Below, piece after piece: positions 53,513-62,946 of a stretch of DNA of 64,000 nt; within the stretch, counting starts at the first letter, position 1; every line of letters begins with the position of its first letter. The stretch lies in the NCBI GenBank assembly GCA_949825045.1, contig OX463829.1, positions 24,150,715 to 24,214,714 on the forward strand, in the 5' to 3' direction. The notes beneath the pieces were generated by a model. The model did no database searches. It saw only the letters and a program-made list of their open reading frames with translations, and was not told the origin of the DNA. The stretch comes from Argyresthia goedartella. Lineage: Eukaryota; Arthropoda; Insecta; Lepidoptera; Argyresthiidae. The position numbers were made by a program, and so were the translations under genes.

Positions 53513-53689
53513 ACCTAGATTACTGAGTAACCCAAGTCTTTTACTTGATGCAATATATAAGGTTACAAACAAATTGTTTATAGTAATTTAACTTATATTA
53601 GTTACTATTTGTAAGTCAATTCATTTACCAATTATGTTTACATGATTGGTAGATGTAATGATTTATTTCATACTACATACCTGGTTTCA

Positions 53690-53813
53690 TGCTCATCATG
53701 TTCAGCCCACATCAACCCACTTCTGTGCACAGGCCTCTTCTCTATAGCGCCAACCCCTACGGACCTGTGCCATCCGCATCCATTGAGGTCCTGTCGACTT
53801 TAGTATATCGTCG
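53690..53813 (+). repeat. Older interspersed repeat into which the LTR composite inserted
   Basis: TTCAGCCCACATCAACCCAC and TGCACAGGCCTCTTCTCTAT resemble a repeat I recall as common in moths. It resumes after the composite at about 55605 (CCATCGGGCTGGTGGTCTGC). Confidence 0.5.
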
Positions 53814-55600
53814 TGTAACGTACTACCTCCTTGACCATATTGGCTACTGGCGGATTAGCCAGTTAAAAACTAAAACTATAAAAATTCGGAAATTCGGGTC
53901 TGGAATCTCGTCTGGCAGCTGATTGTTTTTTTTTGGCAGACATTGTTTGAGCTCTGAAACGTGAGGTTGTATCTTCTGCATCAATAATTTTTAAGTCACG
54001 CCTTTAGTTGCGGCGATGGGCTAGTCCCTTTAGTACTGTAATGGAGCTGAATGTTTAGTTGCTGTAAAGTGCAGTAGTTGATTTGAAACTTCCCTACTAT
54101 CCCCAATCCATGGGTAAGCATTGGTTCGTAGTTAGTCTTTCTTATTTTCGTGTATTTTATACTCTCTATGTATTTCCCTTTTCTATACAGTGTCTATTGG
54201 ACTGCAGCACTCTTAGATCCTAATTACCCTAGGGCCCTCGTCGGAAGTCTCCGTGTGGGGAGCCGTCGCCTGATAGCTGGGCGCTGTAGCGCTTTTGTAT
54301 TCCTATCATTCACACTGGTCTCTTTCCAGGGTTCCACGCCGAGGAGTAATATCCTCCTGGCGCTAACCGCTAAATCACTTGTTGACGTCTGGAGAAGTGG
54401 ACCAGTTGGATTGAGTCTACCGAGGAGCTGAAGTCTACAAATTCCCGGCGAGTCCCTATCCAGCGTTTCAACTATATCACCAATATTCAACTCACGACCC
54501 TGTGATTAATAAATGTATCTTGAGCCTGCCAATAATCTCTTTTGGTCAGGTTAGTCTCACTGTTTCAATGGCGCCCAACCCAAACAAGACGGGTATGTAA
54601 CGTACTACCTCCTTGATCATATTGGCTACTGGCGGATTAGCCAGTTAAAAACTAAAACTATAAAAATTCGGAAATTCGGGTCTGGAATCTCGTCTGGCAG
54701 CTGATTGTTTTTTTTTGGCAGACATTGTTTGAGCTCTGAAACGTGAGGTTGTATCTTCTGAATCAATAATTTTTAAGTCACGCCTTTAGTTGCGGCGATG
54801 GGCTAGTCCTTTTAGTACTGTCATTCCTTTTAGTACTGTAATCATTGAAACAGTGAGACTAACCTGACCAAAAGAGATTATTGGCAGGCTCAAGATACAT
54901 TTATTAATCACAGGGTCGTGAGTTGAATATTGGTGATATAGTTGAAACGCTGGATAGGGACTCGCCGGGAATTTGTAGACTTCAGCTCCTCGGTAGACTC
55001 AATCCAACTGGTCCACTTCTCCAGACGTCAACAAGTGATTTAGCGGTTAGCGCCAGGAGGATATTACTCCTCGGCGTGGAACCCTGGAAAGAGACCAGTG
55101 TGAATGATAGGAATACAAAAGCGCTACAGCGCCCAGCTATCAGGCGACGGCTCCCCACACGGAGACTTCCGACGAGGGCCCTAGGGTAATTAGGATCTAA
55201 GAGTGCCGCAGTCCAATAGACACTGTATAGAAAAGGGAAATACATAGAGAGTATAAAATACACGAAAATAAGAAAGACTAACTACGAACCAATGCTTACC
55301 CATGGATTGGGGATAGTAGGGAAGTTTCAAATCAACTACTGCACTTTACAGCAACTAAACATTCAGCTCCATTACAGTACTAAAGGGACTAGCCCATCGC
55401 CGCAACTAAAGGCGTGGCTTAAAAATTATTGATGCAGAAGATACAACCTCACGTTTCAGAGCTCAAACAATGTCTGCCAAAAAAAAAACAATCAGCTGCC
55501 AGACGAGATTCCAGACCCGAATTTCCGAATTTTTATAGTTTTAGTTTTTAACTGGCTAATCCGCCAGTAGCCAATATGGTCAAGGAGGTAGTACGTTACA
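53814..55600. mobile_element. Inverted LTR composite flanked by GTCG
   Basis: Three pieces of one LTR family. LTR1 (plus, 53814-54567) starts TGTAACG and ends GTTTCA. A 28-bp link ATGGCGCCCAACCCAAACAA...GGGTA (54568-54595) fuses a primer-site start directly to a polypurine-end motif. LTR2 is a 5' fragment (plus, from 54596 to about 54842). LTR3 is an inverted full LTR (minus, 54846-55600). GTCG at 53810-53813 and again at 55601-55604 flanks the whole. LTR1 and LTR3 share an insert of about 200 bp that the LTRs at 16-24 kb lack, and have one rather than three of the GCGCCAGGAGGATATTACTC units. No internal coding region remains. Confidence 0.8.
54568..54595 (+). promoter_or_regulatory. Primer-site start fused to polypurine-end motif
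   Basis: TGGCGCCCAACC resembles a tRNA-Lys-type primer site, followed after a few bases by CAAACAAGACGGGTA, the motif that precedes the 3' LTR at 17180-17200 (minus strand). The internal domain is reduced to this junction. Confidence 0.6.
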
Positions 55601-55664
55601 GTCGAACCATCGGGCTGGTGGTCTGCCCACTGGCCTTGGCTCCCCTTGGCCATGACTTTTATAC

Positions 55665-56395
55665 TTATACTTAAAGATAATAAGACTTAGTCTTAACGGC
55701 AAGACATTTTCTCGTAATAGTTTTGAATTGGCGATGCCACAAAAAGGAGAGAGGCAAAGTCATGAGACGAGAGAATTGTCATACTCTTGACTCTGATAAC
55801 GATATAATGTGGAAAGAATGGTCTCCCCTAACGTAGGACTCCCTGTTAATTTTATAAAAAACTTAACCTGGGAGACCTACGACTTCTCTTGTTACCTGAC
55901 TCGAATAAATTAACTTTGAACTTAATACTGTTTTTAAATTAAACACGTTTTACCAAAAAAACTTCAGGAAAATTAATAGCCTTTTCAGTGTTTTTTCCGT
56001 GTTTCGAACGACCGACTATTCAATTTATTCCTTTTGCTAGAAAATGTAGAATTTCATTGGCATTCCTCTTTTTGAGATGCCAGATAATAATACTCTTTAT
56101 GATTCAGGCTTTTGATCGGTATCGTTAAAATTACAGAGTTTTTATTTTATTTTATTATTGTAGGGTTGCTTACAGCTTATTAAGACTAATTCACAATAAT
56201 GTAAATCATAATACAGCTCATGACAAGCGACCACAGGCAGTCATCTTGGTGCATGATTAACAGCGAATAAGGAAAACAACAAAGAAAACAATTAAAATAA
56301 ATAAAACAATAAATAAAAATATAAACACATAGTAGCACAGAAAAATTTAAAAAGGTTAATTTTTCATATTTGTTGGTATGGATTCCCAGTTGATA
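55665..56395. other. No gene recognised
   Basis: A TTTTATTTTATTTTATTATT stretch at 56140-56160 followed by GTAGGGTTGCTTACAGC looks like a minus-strand LINE 3' tail. Otherwise nothing supported. Confidence 0.45.
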
Positions 56396-56404
56396 CAGAC
56401 GAAT

Positions 56405-56850
56405 TAAAATAAACTGTCAAGTGCGAGTCCACTTGTAGAGAGATTTTGTATGTTTTATTTATTCATTCACAGACTTGAGCAATTGATATTAGTTTCAACT
56501 TAATACCTCTAGGCGTTACTGAGAAAAAGACGTAAAAGCAAACAGATAGAGAGACCGATAGAAATTGACAGATTGCGGATTTTTCCCTTTATCCCTGCTA
56601 CAAGCAAATTTAGCAAATAAAGCAAATTTGGGACATAACCGGCCGTACTTTTGATTGGATTGCGTGGACCTAGAACTTTCAATTTTTCATAGCTCCAAGA
56701 ATCTCTAGACGTGAGTAATTTATATCAATTTGATACCCGCACGCGTTCCTGAGATAAATGGCTGTGACAGACGGACAAACGGACAACAAAGTGATCCTAT
56801 AAGGGATCCTTTTTTCCTTTTAAGGTTCGGAACCATAAAAAGAAACTTTG
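56405..56850 (+). repeat. Interspersed repeat, AAGTGATCCTATAAG family
   Basis: AAACTGTCAAGTGCGAGTCC, TTGATATTAGTTTCAACTTA, AAATTTAGCAAATAAAGCAA, GAGTAATTTATATCAATTTG, ACAAAGTGATCCTATAAGGG and TTTTAAGGTTCGGAACC in order. Counterpart of 38940-39380 on the other strand. Confidence 0.7.
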
Positions 56851-56934
56851 AATGCAGTTAAAATTGGTTTTAAAAATAAAATAAAGACTTATTGACTTGG
56901 GAAAACCTGTACATGTATGAGTTAGAATATATTT

Positions 56935-57282
56935 GATGATTAAACGAACTTACCTGAAGTGAAGTTCGATCCCAATTACACGAAGAGCTTCGTTCGAAGA
57001 TATTAGCATAGGTACACATGTAGTTTCACTCAAGGCTAGCCATTTCGCGCACCATATTTGGAGAAAAATATAAAGGTTCTAACGTAAGGTAGACCAAAAA
57101 ATTCACAGCTCGCCCTTCCTTGCCATTTGCTTTCATTTATTTCGGAGATGTGCTGAGCTTTTTGATATTTCACGGATAGGGTAAAGCTTACAGCGAGGGC
57201 GGGAGGGATGCTAATATCTTCGAACGAAGCTCTTCGTGTAATTGGGATCGAACTTCACTTCAGGTAAGTTCGTTTAATCATC
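56935..57282. mobile_element. Mini DIRS-derived palindrome next to the DIRS element
   Basis: Arms of 74 bp, 56935-57008 and 57209-57282, are inverted copies. They contain AATTACACGAAGAGCTTCGT, a variant of the DIRS terminus, and outside it GAACTTACCTGAAGTGAAGT. After the left arm, 57009-57120 matches the DIRS right-end region in reverse (GGTACACATGTAG, TTTCACTCAAGGCTAGCCAT, ATATAAAGGTTCTAACGTAA). So this is a short non-autonomous derivative or a rearranged end of the same family, directly abutting the DIRS left terminus at 57283. Confidence 0.65.
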
Positions 57283-57332
57283 AATTACACATCAAGCTTC
57301 GTTCTTCGATATTAGCATAGGTACACATGTAG
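57283..57332 (+). repeat. DIRS left inverted terminal repeat
   Basis: 50 bp, exact reverse complement of 62090-62139. Begins AATTACACATCAAGCTTCGT and ends GGTACACATGTAG. Confidence 0.9.
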
Positions 57333-57511
57333 ATGTTGAGAGATAGTCGTGAAATATCAACTAATTCAATATGTAGATCGTTTATGTTTGGTAGTATAAA
57401 TAATATAAAAAAATGTGATCAAAATATTAATTTACTGAGGTTTAATTTACTAAACAAGTACTTAAATACATTTATGTTTGTAAATTTTATAATTGTAACA
57501 TTGATAAATTA

Positions 57512-58418
57512 TTAGTTCAATATATTTCTGGCGAATTCATCACTGGTAATCATGTTATCTGTAATAACCTTATTATAATGTTTAGCAAAAACAGCGGAGG
57601 TTGCACTCCAACCTGCCGATTTTCTTATAGTGTCTAAACTAATTCCTGATTTGTATGCCTTAGACGTGGCTGCATGTCTAGTACTGTGTGCAGTGAATAC
57701 TTCTGTGTTTATGCCACACTTTTTTAACGTATCCTTTACCCACCTGCCTAACGTTTGTGACGTTACTTCTCGATATGGTTTTTTAAATGATATAAACAAC
57801 GATTGCTGACTTTGGCGTAGTTGTCTTGTCTGATCTAGATATGTATGGAGTGTCCTGGCAGGCTTTCGGCTTCTGTTCGAAAAATGGTAATGAAAGCAGA
57901 GGTTGGAGAGATCCGAGACGAGAAGTTTTAATAAGATCGGGTATCTTAATAATCGTTCCTGATTCTGAGGTGACTATGTTACTAATTTTAATTTTAGACA
58001 AAGTTTGAGCCCTGTGTGCTGTTACAAGTGCCAATATTGTGACTAATTTCTTAAAAATTTTCTCAAGACCTAAATCCTCATTGGGACACCAATTTGATAA
58101 ATAATTTAGCACCAGATCAATATTCCAGGTTAAATTATACTTCGGTAGTGGAGGCCGTAAACGAAAAATACCTTTAAAGTATCTCGAAATACAATCAATA
58201 TAATTTTTTTCTTGACCCAATAACAACGACAAAGCAGACCGACAACTGTTAAGTGTGTCATAGCGAGCACCTGTATCAAAGATCTGTGTTAAAAAAAGTA
58301 GAACATCTGTTATGGAGGCATTGTAGGGATCGATTCCGCTAACATGACAATGAGTAAACCATTTTCTAAGACTAGTGTCGTATTGTTTAACCGTGTTGTC
58401 TGCAAGGGATGCCACCAT
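57512..58418 (-). pseudogene. DIRS tyrosine recombinase, one frameshift
   Basis: ATG at 58418. The first frame runs to 57783 and has the core-binding part (TVKQYDTSLRKWFTHCHVSG) and the first catalytic Arg in LVTAHRAQTLSKI. The second frame runs to 57512 and has the C-terminal box: FTAHSTRHAATSKAYKSG (the HxxR pair), AGWSATSAVFAKHY with the tyrosine nucleophile in HYNK. Coding matches switch frame at about 57855-57870. All expected catalytic residues are visible across the two parts, so only the single indel disables it. The start overlaps the pol stop as TAATG, suggesting coupled translation. Confidence 0.85.
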
Positions 58419-60330
58419 TATTGGGATAGCGGATGATGGGACTCCTCTTCGTAAGAGCGCTGTCCGGACAACAGCCCGACAACCAGGGTAATCCGCCGGT
58501 GTAGTGCCCGATCGCTACAATGAGAAATTATAAGATCATCCCTTGAATGTATAGCTAAGGGTTTTGACGTGAGAAGGCTTTTAAAAAGTGGGTACCAAGG
58601 CTGTGTTGGCCATTTTGGTACAACAACAATGCCTGTTGCTCGGTCATTAATTATTTTGCGTAAAGTTTTTAAGATAACTGATATTGGAGGGAATGCATAA
58701 AAAAATAAGTTGGTCCACGGCAGCGTAAAAGCATTGATTGCATATGCATCTGGATCTCTATGCCATGAAACATATTTATTACATTTATGATTGATTCGAC
58801 TAGCAAAGAGATCAATACAAGGAATACCAAAGTGATTTCTTATTGTGTTAAAGGCCTGATTGGAAATTTCCCACTCAATGTCGGGGTGTGACTTTCTGGA
58901 TTCCGCATCTGCGACTATATTATCAGATGATTTAATGTAATCGGCACAAACAGTAGTGCGATGGGTTTCACACCACTGCCAAAGCTGTTTTGTAATATTA
59001 GTCAAGTGCGGGAACTGCACTCCGCCCATTCTATTGATATAAGATATTGCGGTTGTGTTATCAACACGCAATAATATCTGGCAGTTATACAAGTTTTGAG
59101 CAAATACTTTAAGACCTAGGAATGCTGCCAATATCTCAAGGTAAATAATATGTAGGGATCGTTCGTGCTCATCCCAAGGACCATTGGCCGTATTGCCTCC
59201 ACACGCGGCCCCCCATCCCGTTGTTGAGGCATCAGTGTATATCTCAATGGCATATTCATTACTTTTTATTTTGCATACAGCATTATCAATATTATCTAAC
59301 CACCAGTTAAATGTGGGGTTTAAAGATTTAGGTATCGTCATAAATTTATCGTAGTTTTCGTCGTCTTTTAGGTTTAGATATTTACATCGCTCTAAATCCT
59401 TTGTATATAGCCAGCCGTACTCTACGGCCTGACAAGCCGATGTAAGTAAACCTAAAAAACGAGCGAAATCTCTGATTTTGCATTTATTTAAGCTTTTAAA
59501 TTTAATTAGTTCCCGTTTAATTTTTTCTTTTTTTTTTCAGGTAACCTCACTTCTAACTTCGTCGAGTCTATAATATTCCCCAAGAATTTACAAGTTCTGC
59601 TTGGTTCCTTTGAGCTCTTTACCGTATTTATAATAAACCCAAGAGATTGTAATAGACATTTTGTATGTTTCATGTTATCTAAACACTCTTTATAGGAGTG
59701 ACCTACCAAATGTATGTCATCTAAATAAAATGTAGATAAATATCCCATGGAACGGAGAAGTTTAGCAACTGGTTTAAGTATTTTTGTGAAAACAAACGGC
59801 GCAGTATTTAAACCAAAAGGTAATACATTAAATTGATATAATTGGCCAGACCAGTAAAAACGCAAATACTTTCGAGAATTTTGATGAATGTTTACCAAGA
59901 AATATGCATCCTTTAAATCTATAGTCGCCATGTAGCAACCTTGTGATATAAGTTTCAAAAACGTTCGCAAGTCTTCAAGTTTAAAATGCTGCGTCGTTAT
60001 GTGTTTATTAAGTTGTTTAAGATTTAATATAAATCGTTGTTGACCGTCAGGTTTCGGGATAAGAAAGGTGGTTGAAATGTATTGCCCTTCACAATGTTCA
60101 CAAGGTGAGATAGCCCCAATGGTGAGAAGGTTTTTTATGTATTCTTTATAAGCATTGCATTCAAACTGCGAATACGTTGGTTCTACTGGAATAGTAAATT
60201 GAGTAACCGAACTAGACAATACAATTTCATAACCTGTAATCCAGGATAGTATGACTGGGTTATTGGTAAGCAAAGTCCATTGTTTATGAAAATGAGAAAG
60301 TCTGCCTGCAGGTTTTACCGTATCTAACGC
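58418..60330 (-). CDS. DIRS pol: reverse transcriptase, RNase H, methylase-like domain
   Basis: RT (60273-59506 frame) has TTFLIPKPDGQQRFILNLKQ, TIDLKDAYFLVNIHQNSRKY, LPFGLNTAPFVFTKIL and the active site FYLDDIHLVG. After GAA AAA AAA AAG the frame must move by -1 (at 59527) to continue into the connection and RNase H part: YTDASTTGWGAACGG (first Asp), the Glu in LEILAAFLGLKVF, RVDNTTAISYIN and ADAESR. A DAM-like region follows (IDLFASRINHKCNKYVSW, TGIVVVPKWPTQPWYPLF) to TAA at 58418-58420. The apparent start at 60273 is TTG. The frame is open further upstream, overlapping gag in the -1 frame, and no ATG was seen near there, so pol is probably reached by frameshifting from gag. Between 59505 and 59341 the -1 frame is fully open. 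Confidence 0.85.
59527..59533 (-). promoter_or_regulatory. Candidate -1 frameshift heptamer A AAA AAG in DIRS pol
   Basis: Read on the minus strand in the RT frame, codons are GAA AAA AAA AAG AAA AAA, giving the canonical X XXY YYZ heptamer A AAA AAG. Slipping back one base leads straight into the open RNase H frame, while the zero frame stops at 59506. The alternative is loss of one A from the run of ten. Confidence 0.6.
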
Positions 60331-61902
60331 CTGTAGCGTTGTTGTGGCTGACGTGCGAATGTCCTGTAGGCGGCAGGGTGCCTCTGCGTCGTCGTCTGAG
60401 TCTGCGGCTGCGGCTGCCTCTGCGCTGGAGCAACCGGCGCGGGCGGGGGGGGCGCCGCTCGCGCATACCTCGCGCCCCCCGCCCCGCTCGCCATCGTCTG
60501 AGGCCTGCGGCTCGCAGGAGGCCCTCTGTAGTTTAAAGGCCTGCTAGGGACTCTTGATGAAGTTTGAGTCAGCCTGATATTTGAGGCCAATCTCAAGTCT
60601 GCTCCTGATTTAGATATGGTTTTTGCTGTCTTTAAGGTCTCAGTGAGATTAGCAAATAGTGTTTCATCTATTTTGGTTTTTTCTAGCTGATCTTTTAAGT
60701 CCTTTTTTACTGTTGAAAGTATGAAGAATCTTCTGAGGATCGAGTCAGAGTGATGTAAATCTGCTAGGATACGGACGGTGTCCATTAATAGTTTTAACAT
60801 CTCAGGGTCCTTTTGGTTTGACGCCAGAAGCAGCGTGATTGCAGCACTGAACGACGATAGAGCGCATGAAGTCATAGATTGTTTGAGTTCAATGCCCTTG
60901 TCCCGTTTTACTTGGCCTTCAATCAAGGAGGCGCGAATTTCAGGATTCAAAACTGGCGCTTTCAAAAGTCTGCAGTTTGCAGGGATAAGATATTTATCCT
61001 TCAGTTCCTTGCGGTTTTCTTTAGAAAGACCGGTTGTGACAATATAGTTCAGTCTGATAGCTAGATCCTTTTGGATGTCAGAACTGTACTCTTGGGTAAG
61101 AGTAGGGTCTTCGCCTAATATTTGCAATAATTCTGGGTCCAGTTCGGGTATTGGTTCATCCAGTGACATCCCGTGGAGTACATCAGCTGAAGAGGGCGGC
61201 GGCACAACAGCAGCTGCAGTAGTTGCGGTGGTGGCAGAATCGACGGCGGTGACAGCGTTGGTAGCGGCGGCGGCGGCGGCGGAAGTCATGGTAATAGTGG
61301 TACGAGGCAGATCGGTAGGTACCACATCAGTGCTATGTGCGGCGTCATTGCTATTTTCAGCAGACTCCGAGTCTGGAGGGATATTCCAGTATGAGCAACC
61401 AGGTAAGTCAGCATCTTCGTCCCTGACGGCGATGGAGACGCTCTCTGCAGGCAAAATACGTATTTTGCTCAAATGTGGGTGGTATGTGAGACTCCAAAGC
61501 GAGAAACACGCAAACCCAGTTTTTTCAATGAGACAGTTTTACGTTTTTTCTGTCTACATATACATTGCTATGGAAATACCCAAACGGTAGACCCGGTCAG
61601 CATGTATTTTATTAGGAAGTGGAAAGCCCCTAGGTGGACAGTCCGATTTTCCAATCGTTTTGCTCAGATAAAACACCGTTATGTACAATGATAAGAAAAA
61701 ACAGTCAAATCTGTTCCTTAGGTTCAAGCAACAAGTGTTATTTGTTGAATGACTCACCTAGTCGGTTATGAGGCGAATAGTTTTCGTCATCCGAGCTCGA
61801 AGAATGTCTACGGCGACGTCGATGTTTCACTTTTCTTTCTAATTTTTTAAGTTTCTTCACTAAATAGTCGTAGTCATCACTGTCACTTTTCCTTTTCGGC
61901 AT
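60324..61902 (-). CDS. DIRS gag, two exons
   Basis: Exon 1 is 61902-61758 (ATG at 61902; 48 codons plus one base) and exon 2 is 61444-60324. Exon 1 encodes a charged start, MPKRKSDSDDYDYLVKKLKK, then a basic RHRRRRR-like run and SSSSDDE. Exon 2 begins SVSIAVRDEDADLPGCSYW, then an Ala/Thr-rich stretch, a helical middle (LDPELLQILGEDPTLTQEY, LIPANCRLLKAPVLNPEIRA, LLLASNQKDPEMLKLLMDTV) and an Arg/Pro/Gln-rich tail (APPPPAPVAPAQRQPQPQT, QQRYRR) suited to RNA binding. Splicing joins a phase-1 codon. The ATG at 61472 lies in the intron and is not the start. Gag coats the element RNA; no zinc knuckle is present. Confidence 0.8.
61445..61757 (-). other. Predicted spliceosomal intron in DIRS gag (313 bp)
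   Basis: The donor on the minus strand reads CTAG|GTGAGTC with the exon ending at 61758. The acceptor reads TTTTGCCTGCAG|AGAGCG with the next exon starting at 61444. Unspliced reading hits a stop five codons after the donor. Spliced reading joins codon G+AG (Glu) and stays open to 60324. The interior has several T/C-rich stretches before the acceptor. Confidence 0.75.
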
Positions 61903-62089
61903 TTTATTGGTATTTTTATTTAATCAACAATAGAAAAATACCGAGCGCGCGAAACAGCGAAGCACTAAAACGTGAATGAAAGCAAATGGCAAGGGAAGGG
62001 CGAGCTGTGAATTTTTTGGTCTACCTTACGTTAGAACCTTTATATTTTTCTCCAAATATAGTGCGCGAAATGGCTAGCCTTGAGTGAAA

Positions 62090-62139
62090 CTACATGTGTA
62101 CCTATGCTAATATCGAAGAACGAAGCTTGATGTGTAATT
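62090..62139 (-). repeat. DIRS right inverted terminal repeat
   Basis: 50 bp, exact reverse complement of 57283-57332. The element side continues with GAGTGAAACT-type sequence also present in the mini palindrome at 56973-57120. Confidence 0.9.
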
Positions 62140-62144
62140 CACAC

Positions 62145-62665
62145 CCAGTTAGTGGGGCAGATTGTTGGAACCAATTGTCGTAAATGTGGACAAACCCGAC
62201 AAACGCTCCAAATTTTTCCTGGTGGAAGTTTAGTACTCGGCTTTCAATCTTTGATAGGAACCAACTCTTTTTTGGACTTTAAGGCAGCCATTTTGAAATA
62301 TGTTACCTACCGATATATCAGTTTCTAAACACAAAACACTAAATTGGTGTCTAAATTTATATATTTGAGGTTAACGAATACAACTAGATACATAAAATAT
62401 TTTAACAAGATACATATTATTTTTAAATATAATTCAAACTTTAAATAGATATCAAATTTCTTACGTTGTTTTTATACATTTACATGTGCAAACCTCAGAG
62501 CCATTTTAACGAGCAGTTTTGCAAGCGCTTCTACCGGCGTAGCCTCTTTGATCCTGACAATTACTATATGGTCGCCTGAGCTTAAAGATAAACTGTTTTG
62601 TTAGAACACATTTCTTATATGTGAAAAAGTTACTATTGCTTCATAATAACATTGAATTCGATTTT
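62145..62665. other. No gene recognised
   Basis: AT-rich flank of the DIRS element; no repeat partner or frame. Confidence 0.5.
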
Positions 62666-62670
62666 CTTAT

Positions 62671-62790
62671 GTATTCGAAATTTAATGTCAATGGCGCAAT
62701 ACCGCCGTAACATGTGGTTCCTTAACACATCACAGAGAGCTTATAATATGTGTGTTGTAGATAAAGCAGTGTGTGGAATAATTAAGCCTT
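62671..62790 (+). mobile_element. HINE/Helentron-like element, relic copy 6
   Basis: ACATGTGGTTCCTTAACACA, CACAGAGAGCTTATAATATG and TGTGTTGTAGATAAAGCAGT match the 3' part of the other copies (ACATGCGGTTCCTGAACACA, CAAAGAGAGCTTATGATATG, TGTGTAGATAAACTAGTGTA). 5' half and palindrome lost; a piece of the internal unit seems inverted (CGAAATTTAATGTC). Confidence 0.6.
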
Positions 62791-62811
62791 ATAAATATAT
62801 ATTTTGTTTTT

Positions 62812-62946
62812 GTTGGAGGGAAAAAAAAATTGAATTACCCACGCCCAGGAGTCAGACCTCCCTGCTATGTCCGGGTCCCCACATATTGAGCGGGCATCAG
62901 CTCGTGTGGTATACGTACTAAAAACAACCCCTTTGTGTTTACAGTT
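62812..62946 (+). repeat. Copy of the 5452-5586 repeat, inverted
   Basis: CCACGCCCAGGAGTCAGACC, CCTGCTATGTCCGGGTCCCC, GAGCGGGCATCAGCTCGTGT and ACAACCCCTTTGTGTTTACA, all matching the complement of 5452-5586 with a few changes. Confidence 0.8.

Larger units (their letters stand above)
57283..62139 (-). mobile_element. DIRS-type tyrosine-recombinase retrotransposon
   Basis: About 4.86 kb on the minus strand, bounded by exact 50-bp inverted repeats (57283-57332 and 62090-62139) beginning AATTACACATCAAGCTTCGT. Coding order: gag (two exons), pol with RT, RNase H and a methylase-like domain, then tyrosine recombinase. No LTRs, no integrase and no aspartic protease. This order and the inverted termini define the DIRS group, which integrates through a circular intermediate by tyrosine recombinase without target duplication; none was found. 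Frames are nearly intact: one frame switch inside pol at a slippery heptamer and one break in the recombinase. Confidence 0.92.

Noticed and set aside
54224..54490. Identical 88-codon frames at 54224-54490 (minus) and 54923-55189 (plus) as a duplicated gene
   Set aside because: Both lie inside the inverted LTRs. Their identity reflects the LTR copies, and the frame has no domain.
57826..58008. Small plus-strand frame within the DIRS recombinase
   Set aside because: Antisense of the recombinase coding sequence.
61400..61472. ATG at 61472 as the start of DIRS gag
   Set aside because: It lies upstream of a good 3' splice site, within the predicted intron. A better start with coding character is at 61902.
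61075..61590. 171-codon plus-strand frame rich in Ala/Val/Ser opposite DIRS gag
   Set aside because: Antisense shadow of the Ala/Thr-rich gag segment; the minus strand has the spliced, in-phase gene.
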